A stretch of DNA of 64,000 bases from Rallus limicola (Eukaryota > Chordata > Aves > Gruiformes > Rallidae): the NCBI GenBank assembly GCA_022605955.1, contig JAKCOZ010000260.1, positions 124,001 through 188,000 on the forward strand, read 5' to 3'. Made by a program: the position numbers and the translations under genes. The notes under the pieces were generated by a model that saw nothing but the letters and a program-made list of their open reading frames with translations, was not told the DNA's origin and made no database searches. Position 1 is the first letter of the stretch. Every line of letters begins with the position of its first letter. This document shows, piece after piece, positions 1-13,379 of the stretch.

Positions 1-1702
1 TCTGACAGCACTGAGAAAATGGAAAGTGCTTATCTTCTCATCTTTAGAAATAGTTTTGTCCTAGACCAGCCCCTCTCTGCTCCATAAAGCCAGAAATCAA
101 AGCTTTGGTAGAGCAGCGTCTCCTGGCACGACTGCTCATCTCTGCAGCCTCACTGGAGCTTTTCTTTCACAGTTGATTTCCTTTGCATTCCCTCAGGTAT
201 CAGTCATTACATGCAACTTGGAGTAATCCCAAGGAGCTGCCTGAGCTGCCATCCCTACAGCTGTAACACTGCTCTCAAGCAAACAGCTCTGCAGAAGGTG
301 GCACGCTCAGCTCCTGGCTCAGCGACACCAGCAGATCCTGTCTGTGATACACATCAGCAGCACAACACTGCTGGGAGCAACGTGCCTCTGGGGACAGGAG
401 CTGCCAACCCAGCTGACCTGCCCAGAACTTGCCAGAACTGCAGGGACCCAGGGCCTTCTGCAGCAGCAGCAGCAGCACCTCCAGGCCAAGGGGAAAGGGA
501 AAGGAACCAACAAGGGGCTGGAGTGGGACACAGGCTGCTTGGTCAGAGCAGAGTCACCCAGCTGCACCGCTCCTCGGGGAAAGCTGGCACACAGTCTGGC
601 AGGGTTCATTTCAGGGCTGTGTTGGGTTCTAAGGCTGACCCAGGGGGCACGAGTGACAGGGCAGGTAAGGGGGCTGTGCCAACAGACAGTGCCAACAGGC
701 CGTGTCACCCAGATTTCCAGGCGGGGGGATGCTGCAGCAGCAGGGAACTCCAAGGCCTCTGGGGATTGACGGGAGCCCGTCCTGAGACACGGGCAGTACA
801 GACCCAACCCCAAGAGCTGCAAATGCCTGTTTGAGCCCAGCCTGCAAAGGGGGAAACTCTGGGGGCTGAGAAACTTCGCTCCCAGGAGGAAACCAGCATC
901 ACCAGGAACTAGAGGTCACAAACAGCAGAGCTCTCTCACATACCCTCCTCCCTTGAGCAGCTCCAGCAATTGTTTGCTTGAGAAATGGCTCTTTGCAGAC
1001 AAACCTCATTCTAGTCTTTATCCAGCCAGGCAGTTTCTTTCCAACAGCTCTTCAGGAATAACTTCTTCCTGCAGTCACCCAGCTTCAGACTTTACTACAT
1101 AGGTAACAAACCCTGGTAAAGCTTACCAACTGGGAGCTTCAGCAGAGAAAAATAGAGCTCATTTTACAGAAGGCATCATGTTTTAGGGAAACAAAACCAT
1201 AGTACTTATTTCAGCACATTTTAAGCCAGAGCACTTTCAGACTGGGCATTTCTACTGTGGGTCAATGGACACAGACAGACAGTTGCAAACAATGGCAAAT
1301 GCAAAACTGAACACCTGTATTGATACAAATGCTCATTCTTAACTCTTTGTTGCTTGAAGCTCTTGAAGGGAGGCTAGTGCCTGTTTCAGACATGAAGCTA
1401 AACAAACAAAGGCCACTGATTATTCCACCTAATTTCCACCCACAAGCAGGCTAAAAATCAATCATGTGAGATCAAATGTCATTGAGGAACTTGAAATGGC
1501 ATTTGCAGAGCACACCATGCCACCAGAGCAACTTCCTTCTACAATGCTACTCCTGATAGAGACATTCCTCAGTTACCTCCTACTGCAATAAAAAGATCTT
1601 CTGTCTGTGGTGCTTCAGCCCTGGCTGGAGGCCAGGCACCCAAAGTCACTCCATCACTCCCCTTTTCAGCTGGAAAGGGGAGAAAAGAGATAGTGAGAAG
1701 CT
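1..1702. repeat. Left copy of a 62.5-kb-spaced direct repeat
   Basis: Position x here matches x+62,492 at the far end of the window. The first 863 bases differ at only about two positions (near 449 and 762). The left copy then carries about 194 bases (864-1,057) that are missing on the right, after which similarity resumes with scattered single-base differences. It contains a short CAG run near 460-480. A 207-codon open frame at 211-834 is kept in both copies, but an equally long antisense frame is open as well and I recognise no protein in it. Confidence 0.9.
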
Positions 1703-3106
1703 TAGCAGTCCAGATGAGGAATTCTCCTGCCCTTAGGGGAGAAAAGTAACTCCCCCAGAGCTGAAAACCCACCTGCAGAAAGGGGTTCCTGGGGGGGCAG
1801 CGCTCCCACCAAACCTGCCCTGCACACAACACTCCTCAGCTGGCCTCAGCACCACCAGAGCTACACTCAGTCACCAGGCTCTTGCTCTTAACCCCAAACA
1901 CTAACAGATACCAACAGCCCTTCACCCTTAGGCTCACTCCAGAGAGTCCCTACCTAGGCAGGAACCTCAAAGGGAAACACCACACTTGGTACAGCACTCC
2001 ATTGCCCCAGCACCTCTGTGCACTGCTCAGCACAGCCCCCCCTCAGGCTTCCCCACAAGCAGAAAGCTACAGGCACCAACCAAGAGGCAGAACATCACTG
2101 CACCACCCAGACCTCCCTAAGGTTCTCACAGAAAGCACCAGCCAGCAGCAACTCCCCCCAGGACCAGCATGGGTATATAGCCCACCCTTCCCTCAGCACA
2201 GGGGCTGAGGGAGAACCTTATCCTGTGGTCACAGCATCAGCCAGGATGCCTCCAGCTGACCTGACTCGTTAAATTAGGGGTTAATCTTAGAGAACCCTGC
2301 ACTGGGAGCTCATGCTGCTTGATGGTGTTTTGGTCATGCTCTCTTTCATGTGCTTTGATGCCAACACTTAGTTTTGGGAAAGCCTGTCAGAAAGGCCATT
2401 TCCCAGGGGGTTCCAGTGATTCCCTCCCTCCAGAGCTGCAGGTCAGCCTTCCTCAAATTCAGGGTCCTGACTCCACTTGTCATGTGGTTCACACACCTTA
2501 GCACAGGGGACCCACCAGCTCATGATCACTGCAGCCCGGTGTGTGTTGCTTGACACTCTTTCAGTGAGTCTATTGCGTGTGTCACCCCTGCAGCTGCCCC
2601 TTCTCCACCAGAACTCAGCCATCCAAAACTACAAACACAAACCACGCTGCAGCTCTGCACCCTGGGTAAGGCCAATCTCTCTGGACTCATAAATAACCTT
2701 TTGCATCACATTGAAACAATACATGGTGGGTTTAGCACTGTCATGTATGAAGACTTCCTGGGGTGCAATCGCTACACAGGAAAATCCAGCTGTGCTGCCT
2801 CAAGAGCTGGAGGAAATGCAATCCTGAATTTCTGAAACTGCTTCAGCTGCCTGACACCACCCAAAAGGATTCTCCTCCTGCAGGACAGCTGACCTTGTCA
2901 GCATTCTCTCATCTCAGGATCAACATTTGTACCTGGCATGGGCAGCACTCTGTCTTGTCCTGCCCAGCACAGCTTGACTCTGTGACACAGCAGTGAGTAA
3001 CCACTAATCAGAATCCCTCTGAACACACTGCAGGCGTGCACTGCAATGCAGGAAACAGTGAGGAGAGAATCTGTGCCTGGCTTTGCACTGAAAGGGTAAA
3101 AACAGG
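1290..3106 (+). repeat. Inverted repeat A, left arm
   Basis: Reverse complement of 17,785-19,601. Both arms are 1,817 bases by my boundaries and differ only at scattered positions. Homology starts at 'caatggcaaatgc' and ends in 'aaaacagg'. Short open frames are mirrored in both arms, as expected from recent duplication. I see no recognisable gene inside. Confidence 0.88.
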
Positions 3107-3680
3107 CCCCATGGCCGCCCGGCAGCCTCGGGCCTACAGCTCCCATCATGCCCCGGGAACCATCATGGCCACCCAGCAGCCTCCAGCCTCCAGCTCCCAT
3201 CATGCCCCGGGAACCACCATGGCCGCCCAGCAGCCTCGGGGATACAACTCTGTCCGTGCCCCAGGACACTCATTCCTGCCAAGGCTCCGTGTGGGGACAC
3301 CGTCCCCTGGGCCGGCCCTGCCCCCAGAGGCCCCATGGCTGCCTCCTGAGGCTCAAGATGGACAGAGGGACAGCAGAAGGTCAGAGGGACAGTGGAAAGA
3401 GGGGCAGGGAGCAGAGGGAGGGAGAAGCTGGGAGAGATGGCAGCAGAGGCAGAGATCAGAAGGGAGGCGGAGGGGCAGGGGAGGGCGGGTGCCCGATGAA
3501 AGCTGCAGCCCAGAGGAGCAGCAGGGCCGGGAGTTGGGAGAGGGACGGGGGGACACAGGCCAGGCCAGGGAGCGGGACGGGGGGACCTGGAGAGAGAAGA
3601 GGCAGAAGGGAGCAGAAAGGATGGACAGGAGACAGAGAAGGGCAGGGAGCAGGAGAGAGACGTGTGGAGAGAGGGAATCA
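3107..3680 (+). promoter_or_regulatory. GC-rich promoter-like block E, copy 1
   Basis: The block opens with a roughly 53-base unit repeated in tandem. Each unit combines a 'ATGGCCGCCC'-like element with 'CTCCCATCATGCCCCGGGAA'. The latter resembles the core of the ZNF143/SBS promoter element (consensus close to ACTACAATTCCCAGCATGC). A purine-rich tract follows. It ends next to 'gaatcatagaatgg', a CR1 3'-terminal motif in reverse. Copies lie inverted at 15,246-15,840 and 25,966-26,600. Promoter activity is inferred from motif content only, and no downstream gene is assigned here. Confidence 0.5.
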
Positions 3681-3689
3681 TAGAATGGC

Positions 3690-5789
3690 ATATGCTTGTC
3701 ATAATCTGCAGTTGGGATGCTGGGAGGCAAATCTGTTCCTGGTTTCCTAGCTTTGGCTTGAGACAGCACTCTGGGTTCTGAAAAGGGCAGACATCTCTTT
3801 TTCTGGCTTTGTGGTGTGCTGGGGAAATGGGGGTTGGTGTGTTTGCAGAAGGAACTGACTCTGCCTTCATGTTCTCCTCTTAGGGACAATACTGACAGGG
3901 GAATGAGTTCAAAAGGCTGTTAATTAGCCCTGTCCCTGCAGTGTCTATAACCCTGATTCCTTTTTTGGGAAACCTAATCTGCTTAGCAGATACCAGTAAT
4001 GATCCAGCTTTATAATGTTCCTGAGACCCAGCGAGCAAATTTGCGCTATGGGTGAGATGACACCAGTGGCAAACCCCTTAGAATGGCATTTCTACAGTTA
4101 CACTAGTTGACATCTCACATATTAGATTATGGGGGTTTGGGGCATTTTTTGCTGAGTGAAATGTTGGTCACTGCATGGACCCCTGTTTTCCTTTTATATT
4201 TCACTCTGTTAGCCCCTCTCCAATCAGGAATTTCAGGTCAAAATTCCAAGTCCACATTTGTGCCACCAGCCAGCACTTGGAGAATTCCTTCTTTGAGCTT
4301 CCCACTACAAAGTCTGGATAGGAAACACAGGAGATGATGAAAGGTTCATGTTTGCTGAGTTGAGTGGAAGGTGTCAAGATTGAGATGTACAAGGGTCTGT
4401 TCCTTTTCATCCTCCATTTCCTTATATCTGGTGGTTACCCAGATTTGGATGGTCCTTCCCATGTTTCAGGATATCCATTCTGTTGCTTCTTGCAAATGGG
4501 TTCTGTAGAGTCGTGGTAGTTCAATGAGTTCTCCCCCTGAGCTGGATCCAAGGAGCATTAACCTTGAGGGGCTTTGCTGCCCTTGTGATCCCTGAGGGCT
4601 GGGTCTGGGTGTTGTTAGAGCCAGGATCCTTCCCTGTAGGATGTGGCTGCCTTATGGATCGCTCGCTGACTCCTCAGCCCTGTTAGTGCTTTCTGATGTG
4701 GAATTGTTTTGCCCCAGACTTTTGTTAGGATCAAACTGGTCGTTGAACTTTGTGATTTCCTTTGGTAGGAAACTCTGGGCTTTTGCTGATGTCTGAGTTT
4801 TTTCCTGTTGAACCCAAAGCTGTGTTTCCCATCTTTGAACTGTTAAAGTTTAATTCTTTCATCATTTCTGCAATTTGAGCAGATGTGCTGGGCAGTGTGA
4901 GGAAGTTAGGAGATGATTTGGTGCATAGTTAGTTTTACTAATGAGTATGTGGTGGGCCATGTGTCATCTGAATAATCTGTGGTTTAGGATTTGCTCTATA
5001 ATGTTTATTGACACAGAAAAGTATTGGTTAGATAGACTTTGAAGCATGTTGATACTCTTTAAATGATTACAAATGATTTAAGGTAGGTTCATGGAGCATT
5101 GCAATTGTCTTTGGTAGAACTTGATTCAGATTGCACTGGGATACACAGCACCCAGAGCGACATGTCTACCAGAGCCTCTGCCTGGGCTTTGCTGCTGCTT
5201 TTCTGGGTTTCACAGCTCCCCTCCCAGCAGCACAAGATGTCTCCTCTCCTGGGCGGCTCTTCCATTTCCCAGAGGAGGGGGGCGGCCCTGCCCTGCCAGC
5301 CTCTCCCCACGCCCGGCAGCCCCTCTCCCTGCAGCCGCGCTCCCCCGCCCAGCCAGGGCTTTTGGTATCTGCCAGAGTCTGGGCCTCAAGTCCCTGCCGG
5401 AGCCATCTTGGGCTCCTGTGGAGTTGGAAAGCCCGGGACTTCAGGCCCTCGGTCCCCAGTAAGTTCCCCAGTCTTTTCTAACCCCTTTGCTTTGTGCTGG
5501 TAAATTCCTGTGCAAATGTGGCAGTGTGCTGTCTGTCTGGATGGTCTGAGCAAAGTATTTCCCTGCTTCCACCTGATGTTCAGGTTTTTTCCCTTCCCTG
5601 TAGCTCTGAGCTGAATTCGGACAGAGCCTGAAAAGCTGCTGAACAGGACCCAGACTGTTCTGCCAGAGGCCAAGGACATGGTCATGTCTACAAGCATCTG
5701 TTGGAGCCATCTCAACTTTGGGAACCAAGATAAGGTACAGCTATGAGATTTCTCTTTCCAAGTACAGTTTTCTATTGTTAATTACGTGT
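3690..5789. other. No gene recognised
   Basis: Mostly AT-balanced sequence with no convincing open frame, splice-linked exons or repeat I can name. A GC-rich patch at 5,150-5,480 has overlapping short frames in several phases, which argues against coding. Confidence 0.5.
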
Positions 5790-8700
5790 TCTTAATTAAG
5801 TGTTGCTACTGGTATTCCTTCTACTATTACTTACAATTCTCCTCATCCTCCTACTCTCCGTAATCCTTTTTGTACTCCTTCTCCTCTTCCTCATATTCAT
5901 CCTCATGTTCCTCCTCATATTTGTCTTCCTCCTCTTCCTCATATTCCTCCTTCTATTCTTCCTCATATTTCTCCCTGTATTCCTTTTAGGAATCTTCCAT
6001 CCCTCTATTAATCCTCCTCATCTTTGTCTTAGTCCTCATCCTACTTTTCACTATATTCCTCATTGTATTCCTCCCCTTATCAACCCTGACACATTCCTCC
6101 TCTGCCTCCAACTTCTCCTCTGCCTCTGCCTCCTCCTCCTCCACCTCCTCTTCCTCAGATTATCCTATTCTTCCTCCTACTCTTCTTGTATGCCTTCTCC
6201 TATTCCTACTCATATTGCTCCTTCTCCTCTTCTTATTCATTGCTTTTTCCATCACCGCCTTGTAAAATTGCTTGTGTATACCGTCTTGTATACCTTCTTA
6301 AATTCCTTCTCCTATTCCTCCTCCTATTCCTCCGGAACATTTCCTCATATCCCTGCCCGTATTCCTTCTCGGAATCTTCTTCCTACTCGTCCTTCTGTTC
6401 CTCCTTCACATCGTTGTCCTCGTTCTCCTCCTGCTACCTGCATTCTTCCTCGTATTCCTCCTCATATTCTCCTCCACCACCTCCTCCTCCACCACCTCCT
6501 CCTCCACCACCTCCTACTCCACCACCTCCTCCTCCACCACCTCCTCATCTGCCTCCTCCTCACATTCCTTCTCCTAGTCCTCCTCGTATTCCTCCGGAAC
6601 ATTTCCTCATATCCCTGCCCGTATTCCTTCTAGGAATCTTCTTCCTACTCGTCCTCCTGTTCCTCCTTCACATCCTTGTCCACGTCTTCCTCCTGCTACC
6701 TCATTCTTCCTCGTATTCCTCCTCATACCGTTCTCCACCACCTCCTCCTCCACCTCCTCCGCCTCCTCCTATTATTCCTTCTCCAGTTCTTCCTCGTATT
6801 CCATCTTGTATGCATTCCCTTCTTCCTCCTAAAATTCTTCCTTCTCCTCCTCATCCTCATTCTTGCATTCCTCATATCCCTGCCCGTATTCCTTCTAGGA
6901 ATCTTCTTCCTCCTCATTCCCCTGTTTTTCCTTCACATCCTCGTTCTTGTCTTCCTCCTTCTACCTGCATTCCTCCTCGTATTCCTCCTCATATTCTCCT
7001 CCACCACCTCCTCTTCCACCATGTCCTCGGCCTCCTCCCCCTCCGCCTCCTCTTCACTTTCCTTCTATTCCCACTTTTCTTTTTTTTTCTCCACCTTGTT
7101 TTCATTCCTAAATTCTTCCTCCACCTCCAATACCTTCTTGTATTTCTTCTTTTATTCTTCCTCATGTTCCAACTCAACCTTTTCCTGATAATAATCCTTC
7201 AAGGATTCCTTCTAGAAATCTTCTTCCTCCTCGTCCCCCTTTTCCTCCTTCACATCCTCGTCCCCGTCTTCCTTTTTCTACCTGCATTCTTCCTCATATT
7301 CCTCCTCATATCCTCCTCCACCGCCTCCAAACCTGCCTCCTCCTCACATTCCTTCTCCTAGTCCTCCTTCTGTTCTTCCTTCTCCACCTTGTTTTCATTC
7401 CAGCATTCCTCTACCACCTAGTATCAATTCTTGTGATTTTTCTTCTCTTCTTCCTCATATTGCAACTAAACCTTTTCCTCATAATCCTTCCCGTATCCTT
7501 CTAGGAACATTCTTCTTCCTCGTATTCCTCCTTCAAATCCTTATCCTCATCTTCTTCATTCTACCTGCATACTTCCTTGTATTCCTCCTCATACCATCCT
7601 CCACCACCTCCTACTCCACTGCCTCCACCAGCTCCTCCTCCAGCGACTCCTCCACCTCCTCCAGTCCTCCTCACATTCCTTTTCCAATTCTTCCTTGTAT
7701 TCCTTCTTCTATACATTCCCTTCTTCCTCCTAAAACTCTTCCTTCTCCTCCTTGTATCCATTCCTGCATTTCTCCAACACCTTGTATACCTTCTTGTGTT
7801 CCTTCTTCTATTCCTCCTCGTATTCCTCCAGAACATTTCCTCATATCCCTGCCCGTATTCCTTCTAGGAATCTTCTTCCTACTCGTCCTCCTGTTCCTCC
7901 TTCACATTGTTGTCCTCGTTCTCCTCCTTCTACCTGCATTCTTCTTTGAATTCCTACTCATGCCGTCCTCCACCACCTCCTGCTCCACCGCCTCCTCCGC
8001 CTCATCCTCACATTCCTTCTCCAATTCTTCCTCGTATTCCATCTTGTATGCAGTCCCTTCTTCCTCCTAAAATTCTTCCTTCTCCTCCAAGTCCTCATTC
8101 TTGCCTTCCTCCACCACCTCGTCTAACTTCTTCTGTTCATCCCTCTTTTCTTCCTCGTATTGCTCCTCAACCTCTTCCTCATATTCCTTCCTGTATTCCT
8201 TCTAGGAATCTTCTTCCACCTCGTTCCCCTGTTTTTCCTTCACATCCTCGTTCTCGTTCTCCTCCTTCTACCTGCATTCTTTGTCGTATTCCTCCTCATA
8301 TCCTCCTCCACCACCTCCTCCTCTACCACATCCTCGGCTTCCTCCTCCTCCGCCTCCTCTTCACATTCCTTCTCTTATTCCTACTTGTATTTCTTTTTCT
8401 CCACCTCGTTTCCATTCCTAAATTCCTCCTCCACCTCGAATACCTTCTTGTGTTTCTTCTTTTATTCTTCCTTGTATTCCTCCTCAACCTTTTCCTCATA
8501 ATCCTTCCCATATTCCTTCTAGGCACCTTCTTCCTCCTTGTCCCCCTCTTCCACCTTCACATCCTCGTCCCCGTCTTCCTCCTGCTACCTGCATTCTCCC
8601 TCGCATTCCTCCTCATATCCTCCTCTATTGCCTCCTCCTCCACCACCTCCTCTTTATCTGCCTCGTCCTTACAACCTTCTCCAGTTCTTCCTCGTATTCC

Positions 8701-9650
8701 TCCTTGTATGCATTCCCTTCTTCCTCCTAAAACTCTTCCTTCTCCTCTTTGTATCCATTCTTGTATTCCTCCAAAACCTCATATATATTCTTGAGTTCCT
8801 TTTCATCTTTTTCCTCATCTTCTTGCCTTTCTTCTTTCTATGGGTCTTCTTCTTCTTCAAGCTCCTGGTACTCATTCTCATCATCATCCCTGTCTTCTTC
8901 CTTCTTTTTACCTGTATTCGTCCTTGTATTCCTGCTAACATCCCCCTCATGGTCCATCTACTCCACTGCCTCCTGCTCTGCCTCCTCTTCCTCTTTCTCC
9001 TCTTCATATTCTTTCTCCTATATTTCCTCATATTCCTTCTTCTATTCCTTCTTCTAATAGTCGTCATATTTCTTCTTTTATTCTTTCTCCTATTCATCCT
9101 TGTATTCTTGTTGTCCTCAAATTCTTCCTTCACCTCCTTTTTTCCTTGTCCTCTTCTTTCTTTCTTCTCATGTTCCTCCTTATATTTTTCCTCCTCCTCT
9201 AGTTTCTCTTCCTCCTTCTAATGTTGCTGGTCCCCTTCTTTCTTTTGTTTACTGCAGTTTCTCTGGTTTCCATTATTGTTCTTTCTTTCCCTCCTCCCTA
9301 ACTCTCTTCTTTTTGTATCTGCTCATATTGCTTCTCATACTCCTCTCTGTTCTTATCCTCTGCATGTTCATCTTCCTGCTTGGTTTTTTTAAATCGTCTT
9401 CAGTATTGTTCTCCTTCTCCTCCTTCAACCCATCCTCCTCCTCTTTTCTTTCCGGTTTTGTCTTCCCCTTCTCTTACTCTGGTAATCTCTGGTTCTTTAT
9501 CCTTCTCCTCCTGTTCCTTCTGTTCCTTTTCTAAATTCTCTTTCTCTGTTTTGCCTCCTCCTCTTCCTCCTCGCCTTCCTGTATACTGTTCCTCCTGTTC
9601 CTCCTCCACCTCCTCTTTTTCCTCTTGCTTAGTTCTCATCTTTCTCTTCC
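5790..9650 (+). repeat. Pyrimidine-only degenerate array with higher-order period
   Basis: Almost 3.9 kb of C/T on the plus strand built from TTC, CTC and CCTCCT-like words with interspersed 'ATTCCT'. A landmark word close to 'ATTCCTTCTAGGAATCTTC' recurs at 5,979, 6,361, 6,623, 6,888, 7,205, 7,494, 7,857, 8,195 and 8,512. Spacing is 262-382 bases, so short repeats are nested in a longer unit. Segments near 6,470-6,545 are CCACCTCCT repeats. Long open frames exist on both strands only because stop codons are rare in such sequence; I do not call them genes. Confidence 0.9.
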
Positions 9651-9799
9651 TTGTGTGCTCCTACCACACTTCCCCTAGTTCTAGATGTGCTCTACCCGAC
9701 AGCACCCTATACCTGCCTGCACTGCGTGCCAGCCCCTGATGCCATAGGGAAGGCAGCAGCGTTCCAGGCAGTGCTCTACGACAGTGCTCTGCGGAGCAA

Positions 9800-10085
9800 A
9801 CCCCTCGATACAAACCAAGGGGCAGTTCAAAGCCCCTGTCTCCACCACCTCCACCACTCCACCACCTCCCTGGGCAGCCCATTGCACTGCTCCCTCACCC
9901 TCACTGTGAAAAAGTTCATCTGCATGTTGGTGCGGAACTTCCTGTGCTCCAGCTTACAGCCATTGCCCCTAGTCCTGTCCCCACAGACCACTGAAAATGG
10001 GCTGGCCAATTCCCCCTGCATCCCAAGTCTAAGATATTTATAAACACTAATTAGGTCCCCCCTAAGTCTTCTTTTCTCACCACAC
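9800..10085 (-). mobile_element. CR1 LINE 3' fragment
   Basis: The reverse complement reads as a CR1 tail: a 'gacttaggggggacctaat' segment, an 'acaggactaggggcaatgg' segment, then 'gggctgcccagggaggtgg'. These are standard in avian CR1 3' regions. It lies directly downstream of the pyrimidine array. Too short to carry a working reverse transcriptase. Confidence 0.8.
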
Positions 10086-10089
10086 CATC

Positions 10090-11689
10090 CAGCCCCTGGA
10101 TACAACACAGAGTGCACTGGAGAGCACAAGAGGACAGCATGGGACTCAATGAGTGCAATCCCACCCCGTACCATACAGACAGGGCAAGGCCACACCCAGT
10201 GGGACATACAGAAAAAACCCACAGTATAGACTAGGGGATGTGTACAATGCACACAGTCCCCAACAGTGGCCATGAACACCCCTACTACAGTACCATAGGT
10301 GTCAGACACATCACACCACACAATGGCAACAAGAGGCTGTACTGAGCACTAAAAAATACAGGCAACAGAATGGAAACGACAACAGAAAGTCCTGTGGGGA
10401 ACAACACTAAATACACTGTGCCAATGGATGGAGAAAGAAACACCCTGTGACACAGCACAGGGCAGAGAGTACAGTGCACACTGTCCGGGGCAGTACAGGC
10501 CCCACTGCCTGTACCGTGCAGACCTTGCAATAATATAAAACTATGTCTATGGATGTATTTAAAGAATAATATAAACATAGATATAAAACAGTGAAGCATC
10601 AGACAACTGGACAGCAGCACATATTTGGTCCCAGTGGTATTTGCCACCTGCATTCCGTCGATGCTTCTGCTGTCTCCTCGGGTTATGTTTTGCCATGTCC
10701 ATAATTTCTCTCTACCCTCCTTGGGTTTGGTTTTTTGTTTATTTGGGTATTTTTTCTGATTACTGCTCTCTCCTTACTTTATCTTCCTTTTCCTCTCTCC
10801 AGTGTTTTTTTTCAATCTGCTGTTTTTAGGATTCCAGCTTGCCCCTTCCACCTGCCTCTTTTATTGCTTCTAGCCCTGTGTTTCTTTATCCCCTTCTCTT
10901 TGGCTTCCAAGCTGCCGTTTCCATCTGCTGTCTCTTTGGGCTTCCCTCCTACCGCTTTCACCTCCAACTTTTTTTCCCCTTTTCATAGGAGCAGCTGCTG
11001 CCCAATTCCCCACCTCAGGCCTACTCATATGATTCCCCCATAATTCCTCCCCACTCCTCATTCAAGGATTAACTTCCCTATCCTTAGTTTGACCCACCCA
11101 TGGTAAGCTCTGGCCCCCAGGAGCTCAGTGTCCCTGGGCTGAAGGCTCGGGCTGGGTCCTTACCTGGGGGTAGAGCTCTGGGGAAGGACAGGAGTCTGCA
11201 GGGGCCAGGGACCTGTGGACCAGGCGGTGGAGCTGCCATGGTCCCTGGCAGCTGTTGGTTGCTAAGGACTCTCTGGAGTCTCCAGGAAGTGATGTAGGGG
11301 CTGCCTGTGCTCTGCCCCGCCCCAACTGCCTCCCAGCCCCCCTTGGGCAGGGAAGGGGCGTAAGGGTGCCCTTGGCCCCAACCAGCAGCTCCTGGGGACT
11401 GTGAGGGGAAAGGTCCTGGCTACCAGGTGAGGTGCCTGAAGATCTGGCCAAAGCCGTTGTCACTCCAGCCTTTCAAAAGTGCCAGGGCTGCTCAGGTGTC
11501 CCAGACATGTCAAAGCCCTTTGACTCACCCATAAGCAATTTCCTTTTCTCCCTGTCCACCCCTTTCTCCTTGTCAGTCCTTGGCATTTTTGGTTTGTTTC
11601 GGTTTGGGATTTTTTTCTCTGCTTCCTCTTTCCCTGTCCCTTCCTCCATCCTTTTCTCTCTTTTTGTTTGGAGTTCTCCAGTGTCTCCA
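10090..11689. other. No gene recognised
   Basis: No supported coding exon. A GC-rich patch at 11,100-11,430 contains 'GTTGGTTGCTAAGGAC', which loosely resembles an RFX X-box half site. I attach no gene to it. Confidence 0.4.
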
Positions 11690-12330
11690 ATATGAGTCCT
11701 TTCCCACGGGGCTTCAGCTCTTCCCCAGCTGCTCCAGCATGGGTCACTGCTATGGGAGTAGTCATAAAATCACAGAACGTTTGTCGTGCCCAGGCTACTC
11801 CAGCCTTGTCCTCCAGAGGGTCACAGCCCAACCCCCCCACCTCAGCAAACCTGCTCCAGCGTGGCTCTCTCTCTCCCTCGCTCACCTGTGTGTCTCTGTC
11901 TCTCTCCAGGGGCTGCAAGTGCTGGCAGGGGCTGGCTCCAACACAGGTCACAGCATCTCCTGTCTGTCTCCCCCTGCTCCAGCGTGGGGCCTCTCCATGC
12001 TGAGGGCTGCAGGGGCATCTTTCTCTCCAGCACTTGGGGTGCCTCCTCCCCTGTCCCCGGCCTTGGTATCTGCACAGCTCCTCACATCTTCTCACGCCCT
12101 TCTCTGGGGGCACAAAGCAGCTGCTTGTGGATTTTTTCCTCCCAGATGTGATGCCCAGAGGTGCTGTGACCATTGCTGACGGGCTCAGCCTTGGTCAGCA
12201 ATGACTCCAGCCTTGAGTCAGCTGGTGTTTGCTCTGTGGGTCCAGCAGAGAGCTTCTGCCTGCTTCTTGCAGCAGCCACCCCTGCAGTCCCCCTTCTCCA
12301 CCTGAACCCAGCCACACAAAACATCAACAG
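11690..12330. mobile_element. Avian LTR-type repeat remnant
   Basis: Contains 'gggcttcagctcttccccag', then several 'ctgctccagc(a/g)tgg' segments. It ends with 'gggctcagccttggtcagca' and 'cttgcagcagccacccctg'. Related stretches occur at 24,340-24,560, 24,840-25,090 (reverse) and 44,030-44,280. From memory this wording is typical of a common avian ERV LTR family; the exact family needs a repeat library. Confidence 0.6.
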
Positions 12331-13379
12331 GCGCTAATGAACTTTGCTGTAAAATGAATGATGCCTCAGTTCACTTCTCTGATCCCCAAACAGCTCCCAG
12401 TCAGTGAGCTTAGGTTCATTCTTTGATCAGGGCAGAGCAAATACCAGATGTGCTCAGAACATTTTTCCTTTCCAGTCTTTACATTTCCCTTCTTGCCAAG
12501 TATTTTCCTTTTGTCCTGGGAGCAGGTGTCTGTTGGTGTCATTCAGTGCTGTGGAACCTGACATTCTGGGTGTCATTTATTCCCTTCCAGTGCTTGGCCT
12601 TCAGCTGCTGCTGGGTGTCTGCTGTCTGCGCCTGGCTGTGTGAGAACCTGAGAGGAGCCATGGATGGTGGGAGGATGAGTTCCTGCTCTGAAGAGGACAG
12701 TGGCTGCAGGAAGACCCTGAGCTGCTGTGCGGTCAGTAGCCTTGGTGAAGTCTGTCTGTGTCTTTGTGCCATGTCCCCTGTTGCCAGAGAATTGTCCCAT
12801 GGGGTTTAATCCAAGAGTGGGCTGAAGGGAAAACTCCAAGCCAGGCTCAGGGCCCTTTTCCCAAGGTGCTGTGACTGGAGACTGGGAGAACGTGCTCTGG
12901 ACTTGCCAGCCCCGTCTGATCCCCGCTCCTTCCTTGGTCAGCGGGTGGCTACTGATGAGCTGGCTGCATTTATGGGACCACAAGTTCCTCCTCAGGTGAT
13001 GAAGGTCATTTGAGGGGAGCAGGTGATGGGGCATCATTGGCAGTGGTGTAGGGGTTTGCTGTGTGGCTCAGGGTTTGTTTCTTTAATGCAGATTGGCTTT
13101 CAGTTGCCTCACCTCACCTGTATCCTTACCCTATGGAAATCATTGGTTAACTGTATTGATTCCTTTGAACAGAAAGAAGGGAGGGTAATGCTGAGTGTGT
13201 TTCTGTTATTTCCTGAGAGTCATGATCATGTGCAGATGTCCCTGATGCAGGTGTAGTTATGGTGAGTGGGTTCCTCTGGAGAGTTTTCCTCGCTGTCTCC
13301 GCTGATTGAACCCCGTCCTTGCGCGTGCTCATTTCATCTTTGGCTACTCTCCCACACCACAACCAGCCTCCTCTGGTAC

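Noticed and set aside
211..834. 207-codon open frame conserved in both end copies
   Set aside because: The copies are about 99.8% identical, so conservation carries no information; a long antisense frame is open too, and no domain is recognisable.
5800..9220. Long open frames (up to 391 codons) in the pyrimidine block
   Set aside because: They encode only Ser/Phe/Leu/Pro from CT repeats; stop codons are scarce in such sequence on both strands.
11210..11300. RFX X-box-like motif with a nearby TGATGT
   Set aside because: Half-site only, with no attached gene model.
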